Shown: positions 34,453 to 43,226 of the stretch, one piece after another
How positions within the stretch are numbered: the stretch's first letter is position 1
Layout: the number at the start of each line of letters is the position of its first letter
Origin: Chryseobacterium phocaeense
GTDB lineage: Bacteria; Bacteroidota; Bacteroidia; Flavobacteriales; Weeksellaceae
DNA length: 64,000 bases
Assembly (NCBI RefSeq): GCF_900169075.1
Contig: NZ_LT827015.1
Span: 248,001 to 312,000 of the forward strand
Reading direction: 5' to 3'
Program-made: the position numbers and the translations under genes
The notes under the pieces: model-generated
What the model saw: the letters and a program-made list of their open reading frames with translations, nothing else
What the model was told of the DNA's origin: nothing
Database searches by the model: none

Positions 34453-35361
34453 TTATTCTCTTATATTTTTCAATAGCTCCCATATGGGTTTTGAAGAGCC
34501 TGCTATAATCAGGTTGGTATGCTTTATGCTGGGTAAGCCTATGCTTTTTCTGTTTCGGTTAATCTTTGCAGAATCTTTTGATACACCAGGATTGAACCTG
34601 TATATTCCTTCTTTATCGTCCAGTATAGCTCTGGAATCAACCATCAATACATAATCACGCGGCGGGCAGTCTCCGGATTTCACATATTCGTACAATTTTG
34701 CTTTTATTTGGGGATAGTATTCTTTAGTTTCGTTCATATGGGTAAGCAAGGTGGTCATCGCAAAAAATGTATCATTGGGCCCCATGGTTCCCATTTTTCG
34801 TGGGGTAGGGTAGCCGTATTTCCGGAAAGTCCAGAGGAGAAGCCTGGCATTTTTCATGACGTTCCTTTGGGCCACTGCTGTATCTAGCTCTAGTGGTCTT
34901 CTTTTTTCCTGGTCCCTTATCATGGCCACTGTAAAAGAATCGATGAGGGTTTGGTTCAGATCTTTCTTCCAGTCTGCAATCTCTTCTTTGACCTCTGAGC
35001 TGTCTATTCCATATTTTTTAAAAAGAGGATAATATTCCCTGCAGCTTCCACCACGTTCTGCATCCAAAAGAATCAGTTTTTTCAGGCTTTTTTTTCCTCC
35101 GAAATCCATATTAAAACGGTCTGCCAGAATAATATAGGTTTCATATTCCCGCAGGCGCTCCTGATTTTTGGGCTCATATTCTTCAAAAAGCTTTTTGTAT
35201 TCCTCTACGGCAAGTTTCGGTTTTCCGGCCATCCTGTAGATGCTGTCAATCTCATTGGCTCTCTGGTAATAAATGATGTAATCTTTCTTTTTGCAGCTTA
35301 TTAAGGAGATTAAGCATAAAACGGATATCCAGCGGAGGGATTGTAAAAACAGAGTATTCAT
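34453..35361 (-). CDS. Lipoprotein in the RiPP cluster, paralogue 1
   Basis: This 302-residue protein has an N-terminal lipoprotein signal (MNTLFLQSLRWISVLC, lipobox LISCKKK). It shares long identical stretches with the next gene, for example KYGYPTPRKMGTMGPNDTFF and YYPQIKAKLYEYVKSGDCPP. The main differences are at the C terminus (KHTNLIIAGSSKPIWELLKN against KHTAKIKKDFFKEVQ) and around residue 180. It follows the precursor gene by 62 bases and is probably in the same transcript. Function unknown. Confidence 0.65.
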   Translation of the reverse strand: MNTLFLQSLRWISVLCLISLISCKKKDYIIYYQRANEIDSIYRMAGKPKLAVEEYKKLFEEYEPKNQERLREYETYIILADRFNMDFGGKKSLKKLILLDAERGGSCREYYPLFKKYGIDSSEVKEEIADWKKDLNQTLIDSFTVAMIRDQEKRRPLELDTAVAQRNVMKNARLLLWTFRKYGYPTPRKMGTMGPNDTFFAMTTLLTHMNETKEYYPQIKAKLYEYVKSGDCPPRDYVLMVDSRAILDDKEGIYRFNPGVSKDSAKINRNRKSIGLPSIKHTNLIIAGSSKPIWELLKNIRE

Positions 35362-35423
35362 AAGACTATTTTTAAATGGTAAAGAAATTAAGGAGGAGAA
35401 ATATCCTCCCTAACCTTTTTTAA

Positions 35424-35654
35424 TTAGTATGCATCTGTTGGGGTTACAGGGCCTACTATTAATCTGGACTTATACACCCAGGTACCCGGAACATCATCTG
35501 TGTAATAATCTGTATCTTGTACCATTCCTTCAGGTGTAGGATATTGAGATTGTGAATTTCTGTTACTGGCAGATCCACCGGAGATAGCCTGTAAATTTTC
35601 CAGCTTCTTGTTTTCCAATGAAGAGAAATTCTTCATTCCTTGTAATTTTTTCAT
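35424..35654 (-). CDS. Grasp-with-spasm precursor peptide
   Basis: The product has 76 residues. The leader FSSLENKKLENLQAISGGS ends in a Gly-Gly at residues ~26-27, the usual cut site for peptidase-containing exporters. The core is rich in Thr, Asp, Glu, Tyr and Pro (TPEGMVQDTDYYTDDVPGTW, then VGPVTPTDAY), giving side chains an ATP-grasp ligase can join. No Cys is present, so thioether chemistry is unlikely. It is the first gene of the cluster, as is usual for RiPP precursors. Confidence 0.8.
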   Translation of the reverse strand: MKKLQGMKNFSSLENKKLENLQAISGGSASNRNSQSQYPTPEGMVQDTDYYTDDVPGTWVYKSRLIVGPVTPTDAY

Positions 35655-35787
35655 AATTGAGTCATTTTTTAATTAATATTTTTGCTGCCATATCAGCCCT
35701 GGCATTGGGTTTTGCTGTTTTGGATTTCTTCCTGTACTGTACACTTACAGAGTGATCTACCGAACAGCCAATCAACATTGATGGTTT

Positions 35788-35795
35788 CAAAACTA
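35788..35795 (-). promoter_or_regulatory. -7 element (TAGTTTTG) of the RiPP cluster
   Basis: CAAAACTA on the plus strand gives TAGTTTTG, 133 bases before the precursor start, leaving a long untranslated leader. The rest of the 35655-36388 gap is AT-rich and holds only a 29-codon ORF. Confidence 0.4.
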
Positions 35796-36123
35796 AAAAT
35801 TATTATATCTCAATTATGTGAGTAAATTGTGGATTTATTGCGAATCTTCCGAGGATATATGCATGATTGTACAAGTTTAAATACACGGATAAATTTTTCC
35901 TGAGATTAAATTTTATTAATGAAGTAATAAAAAATAGAGAGTCTGATTTTACAGATCTGATGAATTGATGGAGAATTCTAAAATTTTTTTGTACACAAAA
36001 TCATGATCATATGCATACAAAAAATACAATAAAAACAAGTAGGGTGTGATTATCCGGATGTTTAATTTTTAATCTATTTTTGTATGCAGGTATTGTTCAA
36101 AATACAAATCGGAAAGTTAGCTT

Positions 36124-36213
36124 ATGGAAAATCTTAAACAGTTCCAATATTTATTAAAAAATTATTTTGATGGAAGCGGGAACAACAGCATATCAATCTG
36201 TACAAATTCTTAA
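36124..36213 (+). CDS. Possible 29-residue peptide
   Basis: ATG 36124 opens MENLKQFQYLLKNYFDGSGN and ends at TAA 36211-36213. A TATTTTTG -7 match lies at 36075-36082, 41 bases upstream. It could be a real small gene or the N-terminal remnant of a lost one, because the downstream ~170 bases hold nothing. Confidence 0.25.
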   Translation: MENLKQFQYLLKNYFDGSGNNSISICTNS

Positions 36214-36388
36214 CGGGGGGAAAACCTGATTATCCGGACTTAAAAAGAAAAAAGATGTTTATTTTTCCACTCACAACAGGTGTTTTTAAAACAGATTTGA
36301 ATACCTTTAAATCTAATAATAATCACGAATGGCAGCACGCAGTGAAACTGAATAATATAACGATACATTAAACCAATTACTATTGATC

Positions 36389-36853
36389 ATGAACTCTTAT
36401 CAATTTTACAAAAAAGACGGAACACTCTATGTTTTCAAAAACCAGCCGGTATTTATATCCATATTGGTTATTCTTTTTTTTATCGCGGCAGGGCTTACCT
36501 ATAAGTACAGGATCCCTTTTTTAGGTCTATTCCTGATTGCTGTTGGAATACTGATTATTATTAACTTTTTTGCAAAGAAACTGGTCATCGACCCACAGCG
36601 GAAAACGATTACCGGAAAACACAGTATTTTCGTTCCTGCCAAGACCTATTCCTTTCAGGATTTTACCGGTTTCCAGATATTAGTGATGCGGTATATGGGG
36701 CTTATCAGAACCAATGTGATCCTTTCCATCCATTTTAATGCAAACGGTAAAGATGAAAAACTTACGATAGGGCAGTCCCTTACCCGTAAAGCAATACAAA
36801 AAATGGTGAATGAAACCGAAGACATCATGCGGTTAAATGAGAACATACGATGA
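36389..36853 (+). CDS. Membrane protein with two helices and PH-like tail
   Basis: I start at ATG 36389 (MNSYQFYKKDGTLYVF), giving 154 residues. Two membrane helices (about 25-40 and 46-62) are followed by a soluble region (KLVIDPQRKTITGKHSIFVP) that looks like a bacterial PH-type beta-sandwich. It overlaps the next gene by 4 bases (ATGA), and that gene has the same layout, so the pair is co-translated and may work together. Function unknown. Confidence 0.6.
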   Translation: MNSYQFYKKDGTLYVFKNQPVFISILVILFFIAAGLTYKYRIPFLGLFLIAVGILIIINFFAKKLVIDPQRKTITGKHSIFVPAKTYSFQDFTGFQILVMRYMGLIRTNVILSIHFNANGKDEKLTIGQSLTRKAIQKMVNETEDIMRLNENIR

Positions 36854-37362
36854 ACGCCGCAGACCGTTATAAATTTGAAGAAAACGGCAGCGAAATCACT
36901 TTTATGCCCAATTACCATATCCTTCGAACATTAAAATGGTGGCTGGCCGCCGGAATAGTATTGGTTCCAATTGCGTGGTATCTGGAAAATAAAGTCACTG
37001 AAAAGGTGATGGTCATTGCTTTTGCCTTATGGATAGTTTACATGGGCTACCTTCTGGCTGACCTGCTCTTCCGGGTACCTGTGAAATTTATTTTTGATAA
37101 ACGTGAAAAAGCGATCTACAGAAAGCTGCTGTCCACAAAAAAGATCATGAACTTTGATGAAATGACCTATTTTATCAATGAAGACAGCCGTGGGTATTAT
37201 TATGCAATCTCCAAAAAGAGAAACCAGTTTATAAAAAATTACAGGATCAGCAATTACTTTTCAGGCTCCAAAGCCTCCCGGGAAAGAGAAAATGAATTTC
37301 TTCAGAAAATATTATATCCCGTGCTTGATACCATAGATCTTCCGATCAACAGGCCACAGTAA
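36850..37362 (+). CDS. Membrane protein, layout partner of the preceding gene
   Basis: This 170-residue protein has a short beta-like N terminus (YKFEENGSEITFMPNYHI), two membrane helices (about 31-46 and 55-76) and a soluble tail (VKFIFDKREKAIYRKLLSTK to DTIDLPINRP). Like its neighbour it resembles small membrane proteins with a PH-like domain; I cannot give a function. Translational coupling is suggested by the ATGA overlap. Confidence 0.6.
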   Translation: MNAADRYKFEENGSEITFMPNYHILRTLKWWLAAGIVLVPIAWYLENKVTEKVMVIAFALWIVYMGYLLADLLFRVPVKFIFDKREKAIYRKLLSTKKIMNFDEMTYFINEDSRGYYYAISKKRNQFIKNYRISNYFSGSKASRERENEFLQKILYPVLDTIDLPINRPQ

Positions 37363-37373
37363 AGGGGTAAAAA

Positions 37374-37406
37374 AGTCCGGGCGGTTTCGAAGAAACCGCC
37401 CGGACT
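37374..37406. terminator. Bidirectional terminator between convergent genes
   Basis: A perfect 15-bp stem (agtccgggcggtttc, loop gaa, gaaaccgcccggact) lies between the membrane-protein pair and the convergent transketolase. Confidence 0.85.
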
Positions 37407-37423
37407 CATATTATATAGCTTTT

Positions 37424-38371
37424 TTAGTTAGCTAAAATTCTCTTGACAGCTTCTTTTACTGCCGCTGCATCGATCTTATATTTCTTTATCAGTTCAGCAG
37501 GCGTCGCAGATTCACCGAACGTATCATTTACGGCCACAAATTCCTGTCTTGTAGGTCTTTTTCTGGCAAGCATTCCTGCTACAGATTCACCTAAACCACC
37601 CAGATAGTTGTGCTCTTCAGCAGTAACGATCTTTCCTGTTTTTTCAACGGATTTGATGATGATTTCATCGTCAAGAGGTTTGATTGTATGAATATTGATT
37701 ACCTCACACGAAATACCTTCTTTCTCCAGCTCATCAGCGGCTACAAGAGACTCCCATACAAGGTGTCCTGTTGCCACAATCGTCACATCAGTACCTTCCT
37801 GAAGTAAAATTCCTTTTCCAATTTCAAAAGGCATATCTTCAGGCATGAATACCGGAACCGTAGGTCTTCCGAATCTTAAATATACAGGACCTTCATGCTC
37901 AGCGATAGCAATAGTGGCTGCTTTTGTCTGGTTGTAGTCACATGGATTGATTACTGTCATACCCGGAAGCATTTTCATCATTCCGATATCTTCCAGAACC
38001 TGGTGGGTAGCACCGTCTTCACCTAGTGTAAGACCGGCATGAGATGCACATATTTTTACATTTTTGCCTGAATAAGCGATAGACTGACGGATCTGGTCAT
38101 ACACTCTTGAAGTAGAAAAATTCGCGAAAGTTCCGGTGAAAGGGATTTTTCCGGTAATGCTGAGACCTGCGGCAATTCCCATCATATTAGCCTCTGCAAT
38201 TCCAACCTGGAAGAATCTTTCCGGTGCTTTTTCAATGAATTTTTCCATTTTCAAAGAACCGATAAGGTCTGCACAAAGTGCTACTACATTAGGGTTTTTG
38301 TCGGCCAGTTCTGCTAATCCAGCTCCAAAACCTGAACGTGTATCCTTTTTTTCTGTATATGTATATTTCAT
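37424..38371 (-). CDS. Transketolase, C-terminal subunit
   Basis: This 315-residue protein holds the pyrimidine-binding and C-terminal domains of a split transketolase. Signatures are [20 protein letters not shown] near residue 52 (with the cofactor-activating Glu), [14 protein letters not shown] near 115 and [15 protein letters not shown] near 253. It works with the subunit encoded 84 bases upstream to move two-carbon units in the pentose phosphate pathway, using thiamine diphosphate. Split transketolases are common in Bacteroidetes and archaea. Confidence 0.9.
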   Translation of the reverse strand: MKYTYTEKKDTRSGFGAGLAELADKNPNVVALCADLIGSLKMEKFIEKAPERFFQVGIAEANMMGIAAGLSITGKIPFTGTFANFSTSRVYDQIRQSIAYSGKNVKICASHAGLTLGEDGATHQVLEDIGMMKMLPGMTVINPCDYNQTKAATIAIAEHEGPVYLRFGRPTVPVFMPEDMPFEIGKGILLQEGTDVTIVATGHLVWESLVAADELEKEGISCEVINIHTIKPLDDEIIIKSVEKTGKIVTAEEHNYLGGLGESVAGMLARKRPTRQEFVAVNDTFGESATPAELIKKYKIDAAAVKEAVKRILAN

Positions 38372-38455
38372 TTTTACTAAAGTTTTTGATCATGATAAAT
38401 GACAGGCTTAACCTGACGATTACATCATGGATCGGTGAAAATTGATCATTTATAA

Positions 38456-39307
38456 TTAATAGTCTGCAGGAGCTTCCAGGTATAACTGCTTAAATGCGGT
38501 TTCAAGCTGCTCATCATTAGGAGCTTTTCCGTGCCATGCGTGAGAACCCATCATATAATCTACACCGAAGCCCATCTCTGTATGAAGGATGATCACGACA
38601 GGTTTTTCTTTTCCGGTTTCAGTTTTGGCCTTTTCAAGGATCGCAATAACAGCTTCAAGATCATTACCGTTTTTCTCCTCCAGAACGGTCCATCCGAACG
38701 CTTCAAGTTTAGCATGTAAGTTTCCAAGGCTCAGTACATCATCAGTATCTCCATCGATCTGGCGTCCGTTGTAGTCAATAGTGGAAATGATGTTATCCAC
38801 TTTTTTAGCCGCAGCATACATAAAAGCTTCCCAAACCTGACCTTCCTGAAGCTCACCGTCACCGTGAAGTGTATAAACAAGAGATTGGTCGCCATCCACT
38901 TTTTTACCCTGAGCTACACCAAGTGCAACAGAAAGTCCCTGACCAAGAGATCCGGAAGCAATTCTGATTCCCGGAAGACCTTCATGAGTAGTAGGATGTC
39001 CCTGAAGTCTTGAATCCAGTTTTCTGAAAGTTCTCAGTTCATCTACAGGAAAGAAGTTAAATCTCGCTAAAGTAGAATAGTAAACCGGTGAAATATGCCC
39101 GTTTGAAAGATAAAAATGATCCTCATTTTTCCCCTCCATCGTGAAAGGAAGACTGTAGTTCATCACCTTTCCGTAAAGCGCTGTGAAAAATTCCGTACAG
39201 CCTAAACTTCCGCCCGGGTGACCTGAATTTACAGCGTGAACCATTCTTAAAATGTCTCTTCTGATCTGCGTAGTAAGAGATTTTAACTCTTCGATACTTT
39301 TACTCAT
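38456..39307 (-). CDS. Transketolase, N-terminal subunit
   Basis: The 283-residue protein is the thiamine-diphosphate-binding half. RMVHAVNSGHPGGSLGCTEF near residue 23 carries the family His. HGDGELQEGQVWEAFMYAA near 148 with STIDYNGRQIDG forms the GDG...N metal and diphosphate site. IILHTEMGFGVDYM is near 240. It is transcribed ahead of the C-terminal subunit. Confidence 0.9.
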   Translation of the reverse strand: MSKSIEELKSLTTQIRRDILRMVHAVNSGHPGGSLGCTEFFTALYGKVMNYSLPFTMEGKNEDHFYLSNGHISPVYYSTLARFNFFPVDELRTFRKLDSRLQGHPTTHEGLPGIRIASGSLGQGLSVALGVAQGKKVDGDQSLVYTLHGDGELQEGQVWEAFMYAAAKKVDNIISTIDYNGRQIDGDTDDVLSLGNLHAKLEAFGWTVLEEKNGNDLEAVIAILEKAKTETGKEKPVVIILHTEMGFGVDYMMGSHAWHGKAPNDEQLETAFKQLYLEAPADY

Positions 39308-39416
39308 TATATCTGATTTATTTGCACGCGAATTTACGATTTTTTAATGGCTTACGGAAATGCAAAAATCCGGACTTAGGATCCGGATTTAGAATTATTT
39401 GCTGAAAATACTGGTT

Positions 39417-39935
39417 TTAACAGCCTTCGTTCAGGTATACTGAAATTTCTGTAATGATATTGTTCACAAATTTAAAAGAAAGTTGCGTGCCAGCATCCAG
39501 ATCCTCCAACGTGAAATATCCGGTATCTTTCAGGCGTTTTTCACCCTTGTCGTCCCAGGCCGGATGAACGGTAAAACTTGGATGGTTTCTGTACGCATTG
39601 ATCAGGTCATCTTTTGTATTCCCGATACCGATTCCGCTTTTGGTTTTAAATTTTTTGCTGGTGGTCGATAGTCCCATAATGCTGGGTACATTAGGCTTCG
39701 CTTCACTGATATAGGTTTCGAAAAGGTGAATCTGGATCTGCTCTCCGTTATATTTTACACTGTTTTTGATGACTCCGTCTGTCATTTTCAGTTTGGTGCC
39801 GGAGATCTTTTCAGCTTCCGTTTTTTCCATAAAAACTTTGTAAGGCCCGATTCTCAGGGTAGAAACTTCAAAATCCTGTGCCGTAATGCCGCCGAATGTT
39901 AAGATCAATACGAAAAGTGAAATAATTTTTTTCAT
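39417..39935 (-). CDS. Secreted protein of unknown function
   Basis: The product has 172 residues with a signal peptide (1-20, ending GITAQ). The mature part shows SGIGIGNTKDDLINAYRNHP, a pattern seen in small periplasmic proteins whose first strand starts GIxxGxTxxxL. It ends in Cys. No function is recognised. Confidence 0.55.
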   Translation of the reverse strand: MKKIISLFVLILTFGGITAQDFEVSTLRIGPYKVFMEKTEAEKISGTKLKMTDGVIKNSVKYNGEQIQIHLFETYISEAKPNVPSIMGLSTTSKKFKTKSGIGIGNTKDDLINAYRNHPSFTVHPAWDDKGEKRLKDTGYFTLEDLDAGTQLSFKFVNNIITEISVYLNEGC

Positions 39936-39980
39936 GGTGATTATAAGTTGAGGTTAAAAAATAAATAGGATGTCAGGAAT

Positions 39981-40670
39981 CTATTTTTTCCCTGATTCCC
40001 GGTGAATGGCTTTTTTAATAATAGGTTCCATAATCGTATATCCTGCTAGAGTAGGGTGTATGCCGTCTTTTGAAAGACCTTCGCGCATGCCGCCTTTTTC
40101 ATCGCGCATTGCCGTATTATAATCAGCAAACAGGATTTTATTGGTGGCTGCATACTTTTTCAAACGGTTATTCAGAGCATCTACTTTTTGTGGAACATCC
40201 GTGATCTCTTTACGCCATGGAAATCCAGCAGCAGGAAGTACAGACGCGATAATGACCTTTATGCCGTTGCTGCGGGCGATATCCGCCATCGCTTTGATGT
40301 TGTTAAACGTAAAATTTACATCATAAGCTCCCGTATTCTGAGCAATATCATTAGTTCCGGCATTGATGACCACCAGTTTTGGTTTTAATGCGACAACATC
40401 ATCCTGAAACCTGAGCAGCATTTGTGAAGTCGTCTGTCCGCTGATGCCCCGGCCCGTATAATTATTCTCAGAAAAAAACCCTGAGTGCTCTTTTACCCAG
40501 CCTTCTGTAATGGAATTGCCCATGAAGACCACATCTGTTTTTTTCTTTGCATTGAGAAGAGCAATATTCTCCTCTTTGTATCGGGCAAGATTGGCAAAAT
40601 CAACCGCACTTTGTGCCTTTACATATGCTCCTGAAAGCAAACTCATAACGAGGAAGACGGATAATTTCAT
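39981..40670 (-). CDS. SGNH/GDSL-family esterase, secreted
   Basis: The 229-residue protein has a signal peptide (about 1-19). SGNH blocks are clear: VVFMGNSITEGW near residue 49 (Ser nucleophile), GRGISGQTT near 74 (Gly), VINAGTNDIAQ near 100 (Asn) and KDGIHPTLAGY near 203 (Asp and His). It is probably a periplasmic esterase on acetylated sugars or phospholipids; the substrate cannot be told. Confidence 0.85.
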   Translation of the reverse strand: MKLSVFLVMSLLSGAYVKAQSAVDFANLARYKEENIALLNAKKKTDVVFMGNSITEGWVKEHSGFFSENNYTGRGISGQTTSQMLLRFQDDVVALKPKLVVINAGTNDIAQNTGAYDVNFTFNNIKAMADIARSNGIKVIIASVLPAAGFPWRKEITDVPQKVDALNNRLKKYAATNKILFADYNTAMRDEKGGMREGLSKDGIHPTLAGYTIMEPIIKKAIHRESGKK

Positions 40671-40700
40671 ATAAAATTTATTGGATTACGGATAAATATT

Positions 40701-40765
40701 CAATAGGGACGGGCTTTAGCCCGTCATATAAAAATAGAAAATAAATCCGGCTTTAGCCAAAATTG
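40701..40765. repeat. Short hairpin repeat after the symporter gene
   Basis: The palindrome gacgggct-tt-agcccgtc (40708-40725) is followed by ccggctttagccaaaa. The pairing of two ggctttagcc-type words looks like a dispersed intergenic element and could terminate the minus-strand symporter transcript. Confidence 0.5.
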
Positions 40766-40769
40766 CAAG

Positions 40770-42209
40770 TTATTTCTTTCTGATCAGCCAAAGTCCTATG
40801 AACGTCAGCAATCCGTTGATGATCAGCAATTCCAGACCTATTTTGAAATCACCGAACAGGTTTTCCTGGTATTTATCGATGAAGAATGAAATCACCGGTG
40901 CAGCAATACATACATAAGGAACCAGCTGGTCCTTCACCTTATATTTCGTAAAAATTCCAAAAGCAAAGAGCCCAAGCAGCGGTCCATAAGTGAAGCCGGC
41001 AAGCTTAAGGATCAATCCGATCATGGAATTGTCATTGATTACTTTGAAGATTACCACCATGATCAGGAAGGAAAGGGCGACAATAAGGTGTATTCTTTTT
41101 CTGAATTTTTCTTTTTTGGAATCGTCCCAGTCTTTCTTTTCTTTCATGCCAAAAACGTCAATGCATAAAGAAGAGGTAAGAGCAGTCATAGCTCCGTCTG
41201 CACTTGGGAATAAGGCTGAAATCAGCGCAATAATAAAGATAATGGAAATAAAGCCGGGCATATGGTTTAAGGCTACATCCGGGAAAAGCTGGTCTCCTGA
41301 GCTGGCTACCTGTTCCTGGGCTCCGTAAAGATGAAGAAGTCCGCCCATATAAAGGAATAATGAAATTACTCCAAGAAGGATAAATCCTAAGGTCACCATA
41401 TTTTTCTGTGAATCTTTCAGTCTCGTCACTGATAAACTTTTCTGCATCATTTCCTGGTCAATTCCTGTCATGGTAATCGTGATAAAGGCGCCGGCAAGGA
41501 TTTGTTTGATGAAGAAGCTTTTCTGGTTCGGATCAAAATCAAAAATTTTTGTGTAGCCTTTATCCTGCATGGCGGTAAAGCTTTCACCAAAACTTAATCC
41601 TAAATGATTCAGCATATAAACCGTACAGATAATCAGTCCCAGAAGCATGCATGAAGTTTGCAAAGTATCTGTCCATACAATGGTTTTTACTCCGCCTTCA
41701 TACGTGTACAGAATAATCATGGCTAAAATAATCAGTGTGGTGACAATGAAGGGAACTTCCAGACTGTCCAGAATAGAGATCTGAAGGATATTCACTACAA
41801 GATACAATCTTGCCGTAGCACCTACCAGCCTTGAAACAATAAAGATCCATGCCCCTGATTTATAAGACAGCTGGCCCATTCTCTGCTGAAGATAACCATA
41901 GATAGAGGTCAGTTTTAAACGATAGTATAATGGAAGCAAAACATAAGCAATCACGATGTAGCCGATAAGATACCCTAAAGTGATCTGAAGGTAGGCAAAC
42001 TTATCATTTCCTACCGCCCCCGGAACACTTACGAATGTTACCCCTGAAAGTGAGGTTCCGATCATTCCAAAAGCGACAAGCATCCAGTTACTCTTACGGT
42101 TTCCGATAAAGAAACTTTCATTATCACTTCCTTTCCCTGTTCTGTAGGCTACCCACAGCAGCAATGCGAAGTAGACGATAATAATAGACAGCAGTATAAC
42201 TGGAGACAT
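40770..42209 (-). CDS. Sodium/solute symporter (SSS family)
   Basis: The 479-residue protein has about 13 membrane helices. Family features include FFIGNRKSNWMLVAFGMIGT near residue 34, SLSGVTFVSVPGAVG near 53 and EGGVKTIVWTDTLQTSCMLL near 170. SSS members import sugars, amino acids, sialic acid or similar solutes with sodium. The neighbour is a secreted esterase, which hints at a sugar or acid substrate but does not settle it. Confidence 0.85.
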   Translation of the reverse strand: MSPVILLSIIIVYFALLLWVAYRTGKGSDNESFFIGNRKSNWMLVAFGMIGTSLSGVTFVSVPGAVGNDKFAYLQITLGYLIGYIVIAYVLLPLYYRLKLTSIYGYLQQRMGQLSYKSGAWIFIVSRLVGATARLYLVVNILQISILDSLEVPFIVTTLIILAMIILYTYEGGVKTIVWTDTLQTSCMLLGLIICTVYMLNHLGLSFGESFTAMQDKGYTKIFDFDPNQKSFFIKQILAGAFITITMTGIDQEMMQKSLSVTRLKDSQKNMVTLGFILLGVISLFLYMGGLLHLYGAQEQVASSGDQLFPDVALNHMPGFISIIFIIALISALFPSADGAMTALTSSLCIDVFGMKEKKDWDDSKKEKFRKRIHLIVALSFLIMVVIFKVINDNSMIGLILKLAGFTYGPLLGLFAFGIFTKYKVKDQLVPYVCIAAPVISFFIDKYQENLFGDFKIGLELLIINGLLTFIGLWLIRKK

Positions 42210-42230
42210 AGTTTTTCAATTAAAATTTTA

Positions 42231-42238
42231 CAAATATA
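42231..42238 (-). promoter_or_regulatory. -7 element (TATATTTG) of the symporter gene
   Basis: CAAATATA on the plus strand lies 21 bases before the symporter start. Confidence 0.55.
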
Positions 42239-42270
42239 GTTTTTTTCTGTTCGGTTCAGAAAATAAAAAA

Positions 42271-42295
42271 CCTTCCGGAAATATACTCCGGAAGG
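42271..42295 (-). terminator. Terminator of the pirin-to-GNAT gene cluster
   Basis: The stem ccttccgga / tccggaagg is followed on the minus strand by ttttttattttc. It lies 27 bases past the last gene of the cluster. Confidence 0.8.
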
Positions 42296-42322
42296 CCTGT
42301 ATCTTAAGGACAGAAGTCAACG

Positions 42323-42610
42323 TTAGTTAACTAAAACATCCTGCAGTTCCTCGCTTTTCTGAAAACTTGCTTTGGCAAAAGGGCAGAGAGGAATGATCTT
42401 TTTGTTGTTTTTCCTGGCAAAATCCACCGCTGCCAGAAGCATTTCTTTTCCTACGCCTTTTCCGTTGTAGGCTTCTTCCACCTCGGTGTGGTCTATGATA
42501 AATCTTTCTTCTCCGGCCCAGGTGTAGGTCATCATTCCTGCGCGTCTTCCATCTATGAAAGCTTCAAAACTTCCGTGTTTTTCGTCGTTGTTTTGTTTTA
42601 CTTCGGTCAT
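42323..42610 (-). CDS. yjdJ: GNAT-fold acetyltransferase-like protein (YjdJ type)
   Basis: This 95-residue protein is the minimal COG2388-type GNAT. GRRAGMMTYTW and the acetyl-CoA loop EEAYNGKGVGKEMLLAAVDF are followed by IIPLCPFAKASFQKS. Only the core fold is kept. In Escherichia coli yjdI and yjdJ are neighbours, and here a yjdI homologue lies one gene upstream. It starts 1 base after the OsmC-like gene. Substrate unknown. Confidence 0.8.
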   Translation of the reverse strand: MTEVKQNNDEKHGSFEAFIDGRRAGMMTYTWAGEERFIIDHTEVEEAYNGKGVGKEMLLAAVDFARKNNKKIIPLCPFAKASFQKSEELQDVLVN

Positions 42611-42611
42611 A

Positions 42612-43007
42612 CTATGAAAATTTGGTTAATATTTCTATTTCGTTTGTTAGCATTTTGTGTACGGGGCAGGCATCGGCAATGGTATGAAGTCTTTTCGTCT
42701 GTTCATCATCCAGAACGCCTTCAAAGGTAATATCTCTTTTGAAAACAGTTCTTTTTGTGAGAGGATAATTTTCAAGTTCCACTTCCACATGGATGTTTTC
42801 CACGTCCCACTCCTTTCTTTCGATATACATTCTTAAGGTGGCAGCAGTGCAGCTTGCCAGGGAGGTGGCCAGAATTTCGAAAGGATTGAAACCTTTGTTC
42901 TGCCCGCCCTTATCAATTGGTTCATCGGTAATAATCCGGTTTTCACCAGCCGTTACCTCGGTATAATATTTTGTTTTTCCTAAACTTGCTTTTACGGTTA
43001 CCGCCAT
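42612..43007 (-). CDS. OsmC/Ohr-family peroxidase-like protein
   Basis: The 131-residue protein carries the two family cysteines: LATSLASCTAATLRMYIERK near residue 53 and ADACPVHKMLTNE near residue 114. Members reduce organic hydroperoxides with thiols. Its start codon overlaps the stop of the preceding gene (TAATG), so the two are translationally coupled. Confidence 0.88.
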   Translation of the reverse strand: MAVTVKASLGKTKYYTEVTAGENRIITDEPIDKGGQNKGFNPFEILATSLASCTAATLRMYIERKEWDVENIHVEVELENYPLTKRTVFKRDITFEGVLDDEQTKRLHTIADACPVHKMLTNEIEILTKFS

Positions 43008-43225
43008 TATTGTTCTGTATTGAATTTATAACTCAATGCTCCCGAAGGGCACTGGTCTATCTGGTTTTTAAGTTGTTCCGGACTTGCATTTTCTGCTTTT
43101 ATCCATGGTCTGTCCTTTGGATTGTAGACTTTGGGAAGCATCTTTACGCAAACAGCCGAGTGGATACACTTCTGAGGCTGCCAGATGACAGTGATACTGC
43201 CGTTAGGATATTCGTGTATGTCCAT
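43007..43225 (-). CDS. yjdI: Divergent single-cluster iron-sulfur protein (YjdI type)
   Basis: The 72-residue protein has WQPQKCIHSAVCVKMLP near residue 16, PKDRPWIKAENAS and QIDQCPSGALSY near residue 58. It has only three Cys (CxHxxxC and CP) plus an adjacent His, so the cluster may have a 3Cys-1His ligand set. Probably a small electron carrier in the redox cluster. Confidence 0.8.
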   Translation of the reverse strand: MDIHEYPNGSITVIWQPQKCIHSAVCVKMLPKVYNPKDRPWIKAENASPEQLKNQIDQCPSGALSYKFNTEQ

Positions 43226-43226
43226 A

